Below are positions 37,687 through 48,200 of a DNA stretch of 64,000 nucleotides, piece by piece. The stretch comes from Mucilaginibacter sp. Its GTDB lineage: Bacteria > Bacteroidota > Bacteroidia > Sphingobacteriales > Sphingobacteriaceae. Under the pieces are notes generated by a model. That model was not told the origin of the DNA. It ran no database searches and worked only from the letters and a program-made list of their open reading frames with translations. The stretch is from assembly GCF_028288225.1 (NCBI RefSeq), contig NZ_JAQBOC010000003.1:62001-126000 (forward strand), written 5' to 3'. Position 1 is the first letter of the stretch. The number at the start of each line of letters is the position of its first letter. The position numbers were made by a program, and so were the translations under genes.

Positions 37687-37730
37687 ATGGTTCATAGTTC
37701 ATGGGAGTGAATTGTGAACCATTTTTTTTG
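37687..37730 (+). terminator. gltA terminator made of an ATGGTTCA word pair
   Basis: ATGGTTCA (37687-37694) pairs with TGAACCAT (37715-37722), followed by a run of eight T. This is a word palindrome of the ATGGTTCATAG family doing an evident terminator job. Confidence 0.7.
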
Positions 37731-37787
37731 GGGATGATCACACTGATTGTTTGGGTGATTACGCTATATTAGGATGATTGCTAATAA

Positions 37788-37820
37788 AAAGTCCCGCTGG
37801 TTTTAACCAAGCGGGACTTT
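37788..37820 (-). terminator. terminator of the sus operon
   Basis: AAAGTCCCGCTGGTT (37788-37802) and AACCAAGCGGGACTTT (37805-37820) form a long stem with one bulge, downstream of susE; it may serve both strands. Confidence 0.75.
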
Positions 37821-37834
37821 CAATCAATCCTGTT

Positions 37835-38878
37835 TTATTGCTTTAATAAATTATAATAATAATACCCTGCATGGCTTAAATTAAGCGTTACTTTATAATC
37901 GCCGGCTACAGTAACCGGGATGTTTTCGCCACCGTATTTTAAAACGCCGTTAGCTGGCTTATTATCTCCAAGATTTAGATCCCAGGCATCGTTAGCCCTG
38001 AATTTACAAGCGCCGCCAGCAGTTAAATGCACAACACCTGCCCATACTTTACTTGTTGCATCGTAAGTAAGCGCCGTGCTGGCATCCCAACCTTTAGGTG
38101 TAGCATCACCAATAATACCCCATTGGGTTTTTGTAGCTGACCACGTGTTATCATTTAAGTTGCCTTTTAACAGGAAATAGCCTGTTGAAGGAACTTTTAG
38201 ATTTCCACCGGTTGTATTTAATACACCGCCGCCACCATCTCCATAATTGGTATGAGTCCAGTCGGGGTCACTGGTGTATTTAAACTCTAGTGAACCAGCA
38301 TCAGAGAAATTTACATAGCCTTCATAAATTTTGTTGTCAGCCGGTGAAGCGATCTTTTCCGCAGTAGCCGGTGACCACCCCTGGTAAGCACCCGGAACAT
38401 AAAGTGATGGATATACAGGGATATCAAAATATGGCGTAACTGTTATAGTAAGCACATTGGAGTAGGTTGTTTCAACATTAGCTGCCAACTCTGATTTTAC
38501 GCGGGTTTCCAACTGAGCAGGGTTACCGGCAATTAATCCCATTGAAAGCAACAATGTATTCAACCCGCCACCGGTATATATTTTTGATAACCCTGATATA
38601 CTGACATCTTTACTATTTGCAAAATTATTCCCCTTAACATCAATTTGCAGTGTATAGCTTACAGCTGCTTTAAATCCGTAATCACTTGGGGTATATTTAA
38701 ATGATATTGCGTTATCCCCGGCATTAGCACTGCTTAAAACAATAGTACTTGCCGTGGCGGTTAACGCCACCTTAGTGCCTTTACCGGCTACCACCTTGGT
38801 TTCATCCTTTTTACAGGATGCGAGCATTAGCAGCGCAATACTGCTGAATGCAAAAATTTTGGTAAAAATCAATTTCAT
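37835..38878 (-). CDS. SusE/SusF-like outer-membrane glycan-binding lipoprotein
   Basis: Surface lipoprotein that binds starch-like glycans beside the SusCD transporter. Lipobox LMLASC at the N-terminus. The SusE N-terminal Ig-like domain (about 30-140) is followed by two carbohydrate-binding-like modules (about 150-240 and 245-345), each with aromatic clusters (VPGAYQGWSP, GDATPKGWDAS). 347 residues. Last gene of the susC-susD-susE operon. Confidence 0.87.
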   Translation of the reverse strand: MKLIFTKIFAFSSIALLMLASCKKDETKVVAGKGTKVALTATASTIVLSSANAGDNAISFKYTPSDYGFKAAVSYTLQIDVKGNNFANSKDVSISGLSKIYTGGGLNTLLLSMGLIAGNPAQLETRVKSELAANVETTYSNVLTITVTPYFDIPVYPSLYVPGAYQGWSPATAEKIASPADNKIYEGYVNFSDAGSLEFKYTSDPDWTHTNYGDGGGGVLNTTGGNLKVPSTGYFLLKGNLNDNTWSATKTQWGIIGDATPKGWDASTALTYDATSKVWAGVVHLTAGGACKFRANDAWDLNLGDNKPANGVLKYGGENIPVTVAGDYKVTLNLSHAGYYYYNLLKQ

Positions 38879-38912
38879 AATTCTTTTTCTAATTAGTTTT
38901 TAAACAAAACAC

Positions 38913-38940
38913 AAGTAAGGTGTTTTGCAACACCTTACTT
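38913..38940 (-). promoter_or_regulatory. stem-loop with GCAA tetraloop between susD and susE
   Basis: A perfect 12-bp stem (AAGTAAGGTGTT with AACACCTTACTT) closed in the minus-strand transcript by GCAA, a GNRA tetraloop. No T-run follows directly, so it probably stabilises the susCD mRNA end or tunes susE expression rather than ending transcription. Confidence 0.6.
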
Positions 38941-38949
38941 AATCAAATG

Positions 38950-40545
38950 CTATTTATACCCCGGATTTTGTACCAGTGTAGGATTGTTAACAATATCTGT
39001 AGATGGGATAGGCATTATATTCAGATCTGCTGAAACACTAGTGCCTCCTTTTACTCCGCCTTTCCATTGCCATAAATATGAATCGCCTGTAAATTTACCG
39101 AAACGGATCAGGTCGGTTCTTCTTTGCATTTCAAAAAGCAATTCTCTGCCACGTTCATCCAGCATAAATTGCAAGGTTAACTGGCCCTGGGTAATATTGC
39201 CAGTTGTACTTCCAGCATAGGCCCTTGTGCGTACTTTATTTACATAGCTAAGTGCAGTACCAGCATCGCCACCTGTTCCGCCACGCAAAACTGCCTCGGC
39301 GTAGATAAGGTAAACGTCAGCCAAACGGAACATTGGGAAATCAGTATCCGGAAAATTACCGGTTGGGTCAGAACCCTTTACACCTGCCGATGTTACATTC
39401 CTGAATTTTTGAATGGCGTACCCATCAGTAAATGTATACTCATCATTAATATCTAAATTTTGGCCGTTGGTGAAAAACAAAGCCCTTTTATCTGTATTTC
39501 CGGTTACATCGCTAAATAAGGATACATATTGAGGTGTAGTACGTAAACCGGACCAGCCGCCGCCAATTCCAAATGCAGCGGGATCCATGGCACCTCCTAC
39601 TGATGCATGGATCAAATAGGTCATTCCGCCGTAGCCCTGGGTATGGGTACCATCAGATTCAATCGGGAAAATGATCTCGTTTGATGTATTATTATCTGCA
39701 AGGAACAAATTTTTAAAGTTTGGCTCAAGTGTATAACCTGCAGCTATAACTTTATTAGCATAAGTTACTGCTTCGGTATAGTGACCGGTGCCGGTATATA
39801 CCTGTGCATTTAGATATAGTTTTGCCAGTAGGGTCCAGGCTGTTGCTTTATCTGCACGGCCATATTCAAAACGTGGTGCGCCAAGATCGCCATCAATTGC
39901 TTTTAGCTCACTTTCAACATACGCATACAATTCAGCACGTGATTTTTGTTTAGGGAAAAACACGCCAACATTGTCGTTTTCAGTTACGAAAGGCACACTA
40001 CCGTATAAATCAATTGCATGATAGTAAGCTAATGCTCTTAAAAAGCGTGCTTCTGCCCTGTATTGTTTGGCTAATGCAAGATTATCCCCGGTTATCCCGT
40101 TTTTTGACAATTGGGCATCAGTAGTTTGACGGATAAACTCATTATCTAAGGCTATTTCGTAAAAAATACGATCATACATAGCCCTGATAAACTCATTTTG
40201 TGAATTCCATGTCATATCATGCAGGTTATGCACTGTTCCATCGTTCCAAACAATCTGCGCTTCATCGGTAGTTAGCTCCTGCATGTTAAAAAGCTCGCGC
40301 AGGTAGTTTGAGAAACCTTCATCAATACCGACTACGTCCGCATTGCCAGCAGGCCCCTGTTGTCCGCTCAAGGCAAATGCGGTATATAACTTAGCTAAAA
40401 CTTGCTTGTAATTATTAAAGTCTTTGTAAACGTTCGCTGTTGTTAACTGACCCTCGGGTGTAAGGTTCTTTTTACAGGAAGTTATCGTAACTGCTGCACA
40501 CATTACTATAACGAATGGCAGTTTTTTTAATGTTCTTAATTTCAT
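38950..40545 (-). CDS. SusD/RagB-family nutrient-binding lipoprotein
   Basis: Lid of the SusCD outer-membrane glycan importer. From the ATG at 40545 the signal peptide ends in the lipobox ITSC. The 531 residues show the TPR-like RagB/SusD fold with AEARFLRALAYYHAIDLYGSVPFV and, near the end, FRLADVYLIYAEAVLRGG and DERGRELLFEMQRRTDLIRFGKF, all family hallmarks. Substrate is likely an alpha-glucan, judging only from the SusE and CBM48 neighbours. Confidence 0.95.
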   Translation of the reverse strand: MKLRTLKKLPFVIVMCAAVTITSCKKNLTPEGQLTTANVYKDFNNYKQVLAKLYTAFALSGQQGPAGNADVVGIDEGFSNYLRELFNMQELTTDEAQIVWNDGTVHNLHDMTWNSQNEFIRAMYDRIFYEIALDNEFIRQTTDAQLSKNGITGDNLALAKQYRAEARFLRALAYYHAIDLYGSVPFVTENDNVGVFFPKQKSRAELYAYVESELKAIDGDLGAPRFEYGRADKATAWTLLAKLYLNAQVYTGTGHYTEAVTYANKVIAAGYTLEPNFKNLFLADNNTSNEIIFPIESDGTHTQGYGGMTYLIHASVGGAMDPAAFGIGGGWSGLRTTPQYVSLFSDVTGNTDKRALFFTNGQNLDINDEYTFTDGYAIQKFRNVTSAGVKGSDPTGNFPDTDFPMFRLADVYLIYAEAVLRGGTGGDAGTALSYVNKVRTRAYAGSTTGNITQGQLTLQFMLDERGRELLFEMQRRTDLIRFGKFTGDSYLWQWKGGVKGGTSVSADLNIMPIPSTDIVNNPTLVQNPGYK

Positions 40546-40577
40546 GTTTATATTATTTATCATAATATGTTAATTTC

Positions 40578-43565
40578 TTAAAATGATGCATTTACACCAA
40601 GTGAGTACACACGGGGACGTGGATATATGTTATTATCTATCCCGCTGGATACTTCCGGATCAAGCCCTGTATAATTGGTTATTACAAAAACATTCTGAAC
40701 ATTAGCTGTTACCCTGAAGCTGTTAAGGCCGGCAATCTTACCGAAGTTATAAGAGAGATTTGCATTATCCATACGCAGGAATGATGCATTTTCAACGTAA
40801 TAATCAGAGTAAAGCTGGTATTGCGTGAAATTGGTTTTCAAAATGCTGTTTGGCAGATTGTTTAAATATCCCTGGAATTTTAAACCTGCATAAGCACCAT
40901 TACTTGCCTGCACCGCGTTGTAAACATAATTATCAAGATTTGCGCGCATTGTAAAACCAACATTCCATTTTTTATAGCTTAAATTTGAGTTAAAGCCCAT
41001 AAATACAGTAGGGTTTGGATGCTTGTATAAATATTTATCATTAATTGTATTGCCATCGCCGTTTCTATCAACATACACTCCGTTAAGCGGCATACCGTTT
41101 TGGCCATATACCTGCTGATAAACATAAAATTCATATGGGCTGTAACCTGCTTTTAACAATTGTATGGTATTACCTACCCCACCAGGGATTCCACCTGTAG
41201 CAATAATTTGGTTGGGATCTTTTGTTGCAGATAAATTGTCAACAACAATCTTGTTGAATGAAACGTTGTAGCCAATATTCCAGTTAATATCCTGTGTGTT
41301 GATGGCATTTACATTGATATTTAACTCAATACCCTGTGAGTGTAAATTACCTATATTTGCCAGCACGTGATTAGTTAAATTTGTACCATCCGGAACAGGG
41401 GTGTCAAACAACAAGTCCTTGGTTTTTTTATAGTAATAATCAATGCTTCCGTTTATCCTGCCATTAAGAAAGCCATAGTCAAAACCAATGTTTGATGTTG
41501 CTGTTTGCTCCCATTTTATAAGTGTGTTATAAGCGTCGGCCCGCAGCGTATTGATGAATGTACCTGGGTTGCCAAATTGATATCCTGCACTTATATTACT
41601 TGGATCGTATACCGCTAAGTATGGAAAGTATGCTAAGCCAAGATCCTGCTGACCAGTTATACCATAACCTATTCTGAATTTAAGATCAGACAGCGAGGTC
41701 ATGGCTTTAAAGAATGGCTCTTCCTTTAATCTCCATGCCAGTGCCACTGAAGGGAAATATCCGTTGCGGCGTAATTCAGAGAACCTGGAAGAACGGTCAT
41801 CACGAATAGTAGCGGTTAACAGGTACTTATCATCAAAAGTGAAATTTAAACGCCCGAAAGGTGATTCAATATAATATTGACCTGGAAAAGAATTTGCAGC
41901 CGCTGTAGTTATGTTTGTTTTATCGGCAGCATAAGTATTCTCTGGTTTTGTATAAAAATGAAAATATTGGTATGAATAACCGGCCTGAACATCCAAATGG
42001 CTCTTAATGTCTTTAAAGTCCTTGGTGTATTTCAGGTAATAATCGTTATTGTAAGTATAGTTTTTACTAAAATACTGGCTATAAAGCCCTTTATAGGTTT
42101 GGATAAAGTTTGATGCTGCGGTAGGAGGGATGTAGGTATTGCCCATTCCGTCTGTAATATCGCCGCCAAAAGTTGCATTGAATTGTAATTCTTTTAAGAA
42201 AGGAAATATATAATTAGCTGTTAAGCTTCCCAATGTTCTTTTAGTGTAGCCGTTAGCTTGGTACTGATTTAACAAACCAAGCGGGTTGCGCGGCGCTAAT
42301 GGGTTTGGATTGCCATTACCGCTTGGGTCAAGCCACTCAAAATATCCGCCATAATTACTGTTCCCCGAGTAAACAGGTTGAGTTGGATCAAAACCGACTG
42401 CAGCGCCTATAGCCCCCTGGTTTGCAAATTCCCTGTCGGTGTAAGTTCCTTTAATATTGAAATCAACCTTTAAGCTTTCACCTAAAAAATTGTGGTTTAA
42501 ATTTAAGGCTACTGTAGTTCTTTTTAAATTATCCCTTTTTAAGATCCCATCCTGATCTAAATAACCGATTGATAAACGGTATGGTAAACCCTTAATGCCA
42601 CCGGTAAAGGTTATGTTATTATCAGTACTGAAGGCCTGGCGATAAATTAGGCTTTGCCAATCGGTATTCGCAGTTCCTACCTCCGCTTTTTGAGCGGTTG
42701 TTAAGCCGGCTTGGGGGCTGCTTGTTACACTACGGAACTCAGCCGAAGTTAATACAGGTGCTTCCTTAGTTATTTTTGATAAGGAATTTAATGTGCTAAA
42801 ATCAACAGCAAATTTACCGCCTCTGCCTTTTTTGGTAGTTATTATAATTACACCGTTTGATGCACGTGAACCGTAAATGGCTGTTGCAGAAGCATCTTTT
42901 AAGATATTGAATGATTCAATATCATTTGGATTGATAGTGGCCAGCGCATTGTCAATGCCTGCAATGCCCGAATTACTAACAGGCACGTTATCGATAACTA
43001 TCAAAGGATCATTACTTGCAGTTATTGATGCACCGCCGCGGATGCGGATAGTACTTCCTGCACCCGGTGCACCGCTGTTTGAAGTTATTTGAACACCTGA
43101 AACTTTACCGGCAATTAAAGCTTCGGGAGTGGTTATTGGTCCCTGGTTAAAATCTTTTGCATTAACAGATACAATAGAACCGGTAAGATCCTTTTTCCTT
43201 TGGGTACCATATCCAACAACAACTACTTCATTCAGGTTTGTGTTTTGGGGCTTTAATGCAAAATCAACAGCAACTATTGAATTGCCTACGGTTACAGTTT
43301 TTTCAATAGAAAAATAGCCTAAAAATTTGGCAGTAACTGTATAGTTTCCGGGTTTTAAGCCGGTAATGGTATAATTGCCATTAGGGTCTGTGGTGGCTCC
43401 TGTGCTGGTGCCGGCAACAGTAACAGATGCTCCTGGCAGGGCGAGGTTGGTTTCGTCGACAACCTTACCTTTGATGCCGCCTGTTTGCGCAAATGCAATA
43501 ACTGAAATCATCAGAAATGCGCATAGGAGTACATACTTTTTTGAGTAATTTTTTCTCATATACAT
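40578..43565 (-). CDS. SusC/RagA-family TonB-dependent transporter
   Basis: Outer-membrane barrel that imports oligosaccharides with energy from TonB. 995 residues from the ATG at 43565. Signal peptide ends IAFAQ; then a carboxypeptidase-D-like domain (KGKVVDETNLALPGASVTVAG), the TonB-box region (NEVVVVGYGTQRKKDLTGS), the plug with IRIRGGASI and SDPLIVID-like NDPLIVIDNVP, and the C-terminal barrel ending in SLGVNASF with terminal Phe. First gene of susC-susD-susE. Confidence 0.95.
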   Translation of the reverse strand: MYMRKNYSKKYVLLCAFLMISVIAFAQTGGIKGKVVDETNLALPGASVTVAGTSTGATTDPNGNYTITGLKPGNYTVTAKFLGYFSIEKTVTVGNSIVAVDFALKPQNTNLNEVVVVGYGTQRKKDLTGSIVSVNAKDFNQGPITTPEALIAGKVSGVQITSNSGAPGAGSTIRIRGGASITASNDPLIVIDNVPVSNSGIAGIDNALATINPNDIESFNILKDASATAIYGSRASNGVIIITTKKGRGGKFAVDFSTLNSLSKITKEAPVLTSAEFRSVTSSPQAGLTTAQKAEVGTANTDWQSLIYRQAFSTDNNITFTGGIKGLPYRLSIGYLDQDGILKRDNLKRTTVALNLNHNFLGESLKVDFNIKGTYTDREFANQGAIGAAVGFDPTQPVYSGNSNYGGYFEWLDPSGNGNPNPLAPRNPLGLLNQYQANGYTKRTLGSLTANYIFPFLKELQFNATFGGDITDGMGNTYIPPTAASNFIQTYKGLYSQYFSKNYTYNNDYYLKYTKDFKDIKSHLDVQAGYSYQYFHFYTKPENTYAADKTNITTAAANSFPGQYYIESPFGRLNFTFDDKYLLTATIRDDRSSRFSELRRNGYFPSVALAWRLKEEPFFKAMTSLSDLKFRIGYGITGQQDLGLAYFPYLAVYDPSNISAGYQFGNPGTFINTLRADAYNTLIKWEQTATSNIGFDYGFLNGRINGSIDYYYKKTKDLLFDTPVPDGTNLTNHVLANIGNLHSQGIELNINVNAINTQDINWNIGYNVSFNKIVVDNLSATKDPNQIIATGGIPGGVGNTIQLLKAGYSPYEFYVYQQVYGQNGMPLNGVYVDRNGDGNTINDKYLYKHPNPTVFMGFNSNLSYKKWNVGFTMRANLDNYVYNAVQASNGAYAGLKFQGYLNNLPNSILKTNFTQYQLYSDYYVENASFLRMDNANLSYNFGKIAGLNSFRVTANVQNVFVITNYTGLDPEVSSGIDNNIYPRPRVYSLGVNASF

Positions 43566-43813
43566 CTTGGTTTTTAAATTAAAATAGGGCATTATATGCC
43601 GGATACAATTGGTTTGTTATTTTTGCTGAAACAGCATGTCACTAATTTACACTTAGAAGTAATAAATGCAAATATTATATAAAAGATAATTTTAATGAGT
43701 TTTATTAGGGCTAAATTAACTTTAATGAAATATGAAAATATGGGTATTTATTTGAGAATATTTAAATTTTTACCTATAATTTACCTAAAAAACGAAGATT
43801 TGAATTTTGTTAA

Positions 43814-43828
43814 GTGTAAAAATTACAC
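43814..43828. promoter_or_regulatory. inverted repeat GTGTAAAAATTACAC, candidate operator
   Basis: GTGTAA and TTACAC flank three A. It lies in the divergent susC/esterase region. A near-identical perfect copy (14 of 15 bases) is at 50643-50657, upstream of a GIN-domain gene, so one regulator may bind both. Confidence 0.5.
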
Positions 43829-43857
43829 AATTGGCAATTTTCCTAATATGTAATTGA

Positions 43858-43879
43858 TTTCCGGGAACGTTCCCGGAAA
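43858..43879. promoter_or_regulatory. 22-bp perfect palindrome, LacI-type operator candidate
   Basis: TTTCCGGGAAC followed by its exact reverse complement, centred on AACGTT. The central CG and symmetric arms are the form of LacI-family operators. It sits 25 nt before the esterase ATG and about 290 bp from the susC start, so it could control both. No LacI gene is in the window. Confidence 0.65.
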
Positions 43880-43904
43880 ATAACCGTTGTTTATACAGTT
43901 AATA

Positions 43905-45041
43905 ATGAATAAAAAAAATATTTTCTGCGCGTTTTTGCTTTTTGGACAGAGTTTTTTGTTACTGGGGCAGCAAAAAATAGCTTTTAAAACAGGCGGTTTA
44001 AGCCCTTTGAAAGGGGCTGGTGAACACCTTTTTTTAGCAGGCGATTTTAACAGTTGGAACCCTGCCGATAAAGCCTGGCAATTAGCCCCGGATGGTGCTG
44101 GCTCATACCAGCTTTTAAAGAACTTACCAAAGGGCATTTACAACTTTAAAGTAACCCGCGGAAGCTGGCAAACAGTTGAATGTACCAAGCTTGGCAAACC
44201 TGTTGATAACCGCAATTTTACCGTTGTAAATGATACTGCGCTGATGATGAACATTGAGGGCTGGCAGGATAATTTTGCCGCAGAGCCAAAGGCACATACC
44301 GCAAGCCCGCAGGTATATATTATTAACGAAAAATTTGAAATGCCCCAACTTGGCAGGCAACGAAGGGTATGGATCTATTTACCTGCAGACTATCAGTCCT
44401 CAAAAAAGAAATTCCCGGTGATATATATGCACGACGGGCAAAACTTATTTGATAGCTATACTTCTGGCTATGGCGAATGGGGTATTGACGAAATGCTCGA
44501 CAAGCTACCAGGCCAAAAAGAATGTATTGTGGTAGGTGTGGACCACGGAGGCGATTACCGGATAACTGAATATGATCCGTATGATTCAAAATATGGAAAG
44601 GGCAGGGGTAATGATTACGTTGATTTTATGGTGAAAAATCTTAAGCCATATATTGATAAGCATTATCGCACAAAAACTGATCCTGCCAATACAACCATTG
44701 CCGGCAGCTCAATGGGTGGGTTGATCTCCATGTATGCCGCATTGAAGTATCCGGCTATATTTGGTAATGCAGGCATATTTTCGCCTGCGTTTTGGATAGC
44801 GCCTGATATTTATCAATATGCACAGCGACAAAAGCTATCAGCCAAATCAAGGTTCTATTTTGTTTGCGGCGATGCTGAAAGCGAGAGCATGGTGGCCGAT
44901 ATGCAAAAAATGGCAGCTATAATCCGGAACAAAATACCCGGTGAAAAAAACACACCCGTTGTAATTATAAAAGGCGCCAGCCATAACGAAAAACAATGGA
45001 ACGGCGATTTTCCGGGGTTTTATGAATGGCTTCTAAAGTAG
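43905..45041 (+). CDS. exported esterase with N-terminal glycogen-binding (CBM48-like) domain
   Basis: A 378-aa protein from the ATG at 43905. Signal peptide (NIFCAFLLFGQSFLLLGQ), a CBM48/AMPK-type module (about 25-110, FLAGDFNSWNP and NFKVTRGSWQ), then an esterase-D-like alpha/beta hydrolase with nucleophile motif AGSSMGG and catalytic His in GASHNEKQW. The glycan-binding module and position facing susC point to a role in handling an acylated or starch-like glycan. Confidence 0.85.
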   Translation: MNKKNIFCAFLLFGQSFLLLGQQKIAFKTGGLSPLKGAGEHLFLAGDFNSWNPADKAWQLAPDGAGSYQLLKNLPKGIYNFKVTRGSWQTVECTKLGKPVDNRNFTVVNDTALMMNIEGWQDNFAAEPKAHTASPQVYIINEKFEMPQLGRQRRVWIYLPADYQSSKKKFPVIYMHDGQNLFDSYTSGYGEWGIDEMLDKLPGQKECIVVGVDHGGDYRITEYDPYDSKYGKGRGNDYVDFMVKNLKPYIDKHYRTKTDPANTTIAGSSMGGLISMYAALKYPAIFGNAGIFSPAFWIAPDIYQYAQRQKLSAKSRFYFVCGDAESESMVADMQKMAAIIRNKIPGEKNTPVVIIKGASHNEKQWNGDFPGFYEWLLK

Positions 45042-45215
45042 TCGGAAAGTCGGAAAGTCCGGAAGTCGGAAAGTCCGAAAGAAAAAGAAAGGATACCTGA
45101 CTTCTGCGTTAGATATCAACACGCTTTTTATCTTTCGGACTTGATCAATCAATCCGAATTCAACATTCCGCACTCCGCATTAAATTCGCACATCCGCACA
45201 TTCAAAATTCGCACA
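45039..45215. repeat. composite word repeat (GTCGGAAAGTCCG and CGCACATCCGCAC words)
   Basis: Left: four to five AGTCGGAAAGTCCGG words starting at the esterase TAG stop; a short complement CTTTCGGACTT at about 45134. Right: aattcgcacatccgcacattc words running to the stop of the amidohydrolase gene. Two word families share one gap. Confidence 0.7.
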
Positions 45216-48200
45216 TCAATCCCCATCCTGTGTTGTAAACTGGTAAGTTTCTGTATTGCCAACAGGCAGGTCGGATATTGCCCCGCGGTTTAGCTGCCAC
45301 CAAAAACGCAGGCGTGGTTTTTCGCGGTTGCCAATTTCATTCATGGAGTCGGCGTCGTATAAACGGCCGTTAACCATTACATATTTTATTTTTTCGCTGT
45401 TATGGATATCATTCAGCGGATTATCATTTAATACGATCAAATCTGCCAGTTTGCCCAGTTCTAAGGAGCCGATCTCTTTATCCATCCCCAGGTATGATGC
45501 TCCATTAATTGTAGCGCACCGGATAGCCTGCATAGGCGTCATCCCCCCTTGTGTAAGCATCCAAAGCTCCCAGTGTGCACCAAGGCCCTGTAACTGCCCA
45601 TGAGATCCTAAATTGACCTTTGTGCCGCCATCTGCAATTTGCTTTACGTATTTTGATACCTCAATATGGCCATAATCGCCATATTCAGATGTGCTTCTTC
45701 GCCTGGCGCGGGCATCAACAATAGCTTGAGGCGTGAAATTTAATAAATGCTCATTTTTCCATACCTCTGTACGGTCATACCAAAAATTTTCGCCAAATTG
45801 GGTTCCGTAACTTACAATAAGCGTAGGGGTATAACCTGTTTTACTGGCGTTCCATAGTGTTTTTACGTCTTTATAAACCGGCCATACAGGTATGTTATGC
45901 TCAATGCCGGTATGGCCGTCCAATATCATACTCATATTGGTGAAATATGTTGATCCACCTTCCGGCACAACTTCCATTTGCAGCTGGCGTGCGGCTTCTA
46001 TAACCTGCTGGCGCTGTTCACGGCGGGGCTGGTTATAGCTTTTTACTGAAAATGCACCTACCGCTTTTAACCTGCGGATATTTGAAAGCGCATCGTCAAA
46101 GTTGTTTATTACTGCTTTAAAGTCACCATCAGCGCCATATAATATAGTGCCGGTTGAATAAACCCGTGGGCCAACCATATTGCCCGCTTTTAACATCTCG
46201 CCCTGGCTAAAAACCATTTCCGTATTGCTTGACGGATCATGAGTGGTGGTTACACCAAAAGCAAGGTTAGCATAGTAGCGCCAATCCTGCTGAGGGGAGA
46301 TGCCATCAGGGCTGGTGCCCAAATGTCCGTGCACATCAACTATACCCGGCATAATGGTTTTACCGCTTAGGTCATAAACCGTAGCACTATCAGGTATAGC
46401 TATGTCTGTTGATTTTCCAATTGCGGAAATTTTATTGTGATTGATAATTATTGATCCGTGCTCAATTACTTCATCGCCCTTCATGGTAATTATCCGTACA
46501 TTTTTAAATGCTATAATTCCGTCCGGAGCATCGGTTTTTAATTTAAGATTAATATCGGTTCCTGCTGTATCAATTGGCGGTGTTTTATCAGTGCCGCCGT
46601 CAGCAAAAGGGAACGCGCTATGAATATCCCGCACAAAGTATTTAGGCCCGAGCGTCCACATTAATTTCTGACTGTCTTTGCTCCAGTGAAGGTACGTTCC
46701 CGCATCTCGGGTGAGCTTATTAAGCGGGATAGCTTTATTTGTTGCCGACAGATCCTGTGCGCTGCCGGTATATATCATAGGGGTTATGTAGCAGTTAAAT
46801 AGCTCAGTAAATGCCATCCATTTACCGTCAGGACTTGGGTTAAACTGTGTTGCGTATTTAGAGGTGTAAAGCGTTTGCTGATTAGCACCCGTTGTATCCA
46901 TTACTTTATAAGCTTTTTTATCGCCCTCATAACTTTGGTAATAAATCCTGGAATCATCAGCAGAATATTGCGGTTTAATTCCATGATCAATGATCATTTT
47001 AGGTGTGCCGCCATTGGCCGGTATAACATATATACCCGGGTTTTTACCAAAAGAATATCCTGAAGTTCCATTCCCTTCGCCTTTTCTGAAAACTATCTTA
47101 TCGCCTTTATTTGAAAATTTGGGCGAATAATAATAACCTTTTTCGGCAGTAAGCCTGGTCACCAAACAGGTTGTAAGGTCTATTTTATTTATTGATGCTT
47201 TTAACTCATCTGTCCAGTCAACATACACCAGTGATTTACCATCGGGGCTAAAGGCTGGTTCGTATTCAAAATCGATAGTAGCAGTTATCCTGGTAGGCTT
47301 TCCATCAGGCAGGCCTTTGGTATAAATGTAGCCGGCTGCATTGAAGGCTACGACTTTACCATCCGGAGAAGTAGTTAGCTGGCGGATCATTTTTACTGCA
47401 AATTCATCCTGGAAAACCTTTTGCTGAAAATGAAGCGCATCGGTAATAGATTGTGTTGAGGTAACTTCAAAAGGAATTTGGGTTGCATTAAGCGAGTTAA
47501 TGTCAAGGTTCCAGATCTTTCCCTTTGCATAAAATATAAGGTTATTGCTGTCGGGGGTCCAATTAAAATTTGGATATACACCAAATACAGCCCATGTTTC
47601 CTGCTGGTCATGTGAAAGGCCATCATAAACCGGCCATTCTTCGCCGGTATTTAAATTATGGATAAACAATACAGACTTTAACCTTACCCGCTTAACAAAG
47701 GCCATCAGTTTACCATCAGGCGAGATCTGGGGCCTGCATGCACCACCGGAGCCCCCCGTGATCGTTTCAATATCGCCCGTTTGCCGGTTTAATCTTTGTA
47801 TGGCATAAATGCCTTTGTTAGGGTCTTTATTATATTCAAAATCAGGGCCTGGAGTAACATCCTCGCTCCAGTAAATGAATTTACCGTCTGGCGAAACTAT
47901 TGGTTCGCCCGCATCCTGCTGATCATTTTTGCGCTTGGTTAGCTGGATGCCATCACCACCAGTTTTATGATACAGCCATATTTCGCCTGCACCTAATGAC
48001 CGTGTGCCGGTAAAATGTTTACGCGCTACCAAATATTGTCCATCTGGCGACCACGATGCATTGTTTAATAAGCGAAAGTTTTCTTTGGTGATGGAATGCT
48101 TGCCACTGCCATCGCTATTCATTATCCAAATATTATCGCCACCTTCTTTATCGCTGGTGTATGACAGGGTTTTACCATCCGGACTAAAGCGCGGCTGTAC

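Noticed and set aside
43823..44137. Reverse ORF over the esterase start and the operator palindromes
   Set aside because: Overlaps the signal peptide and regulatory palindromes; no domain.
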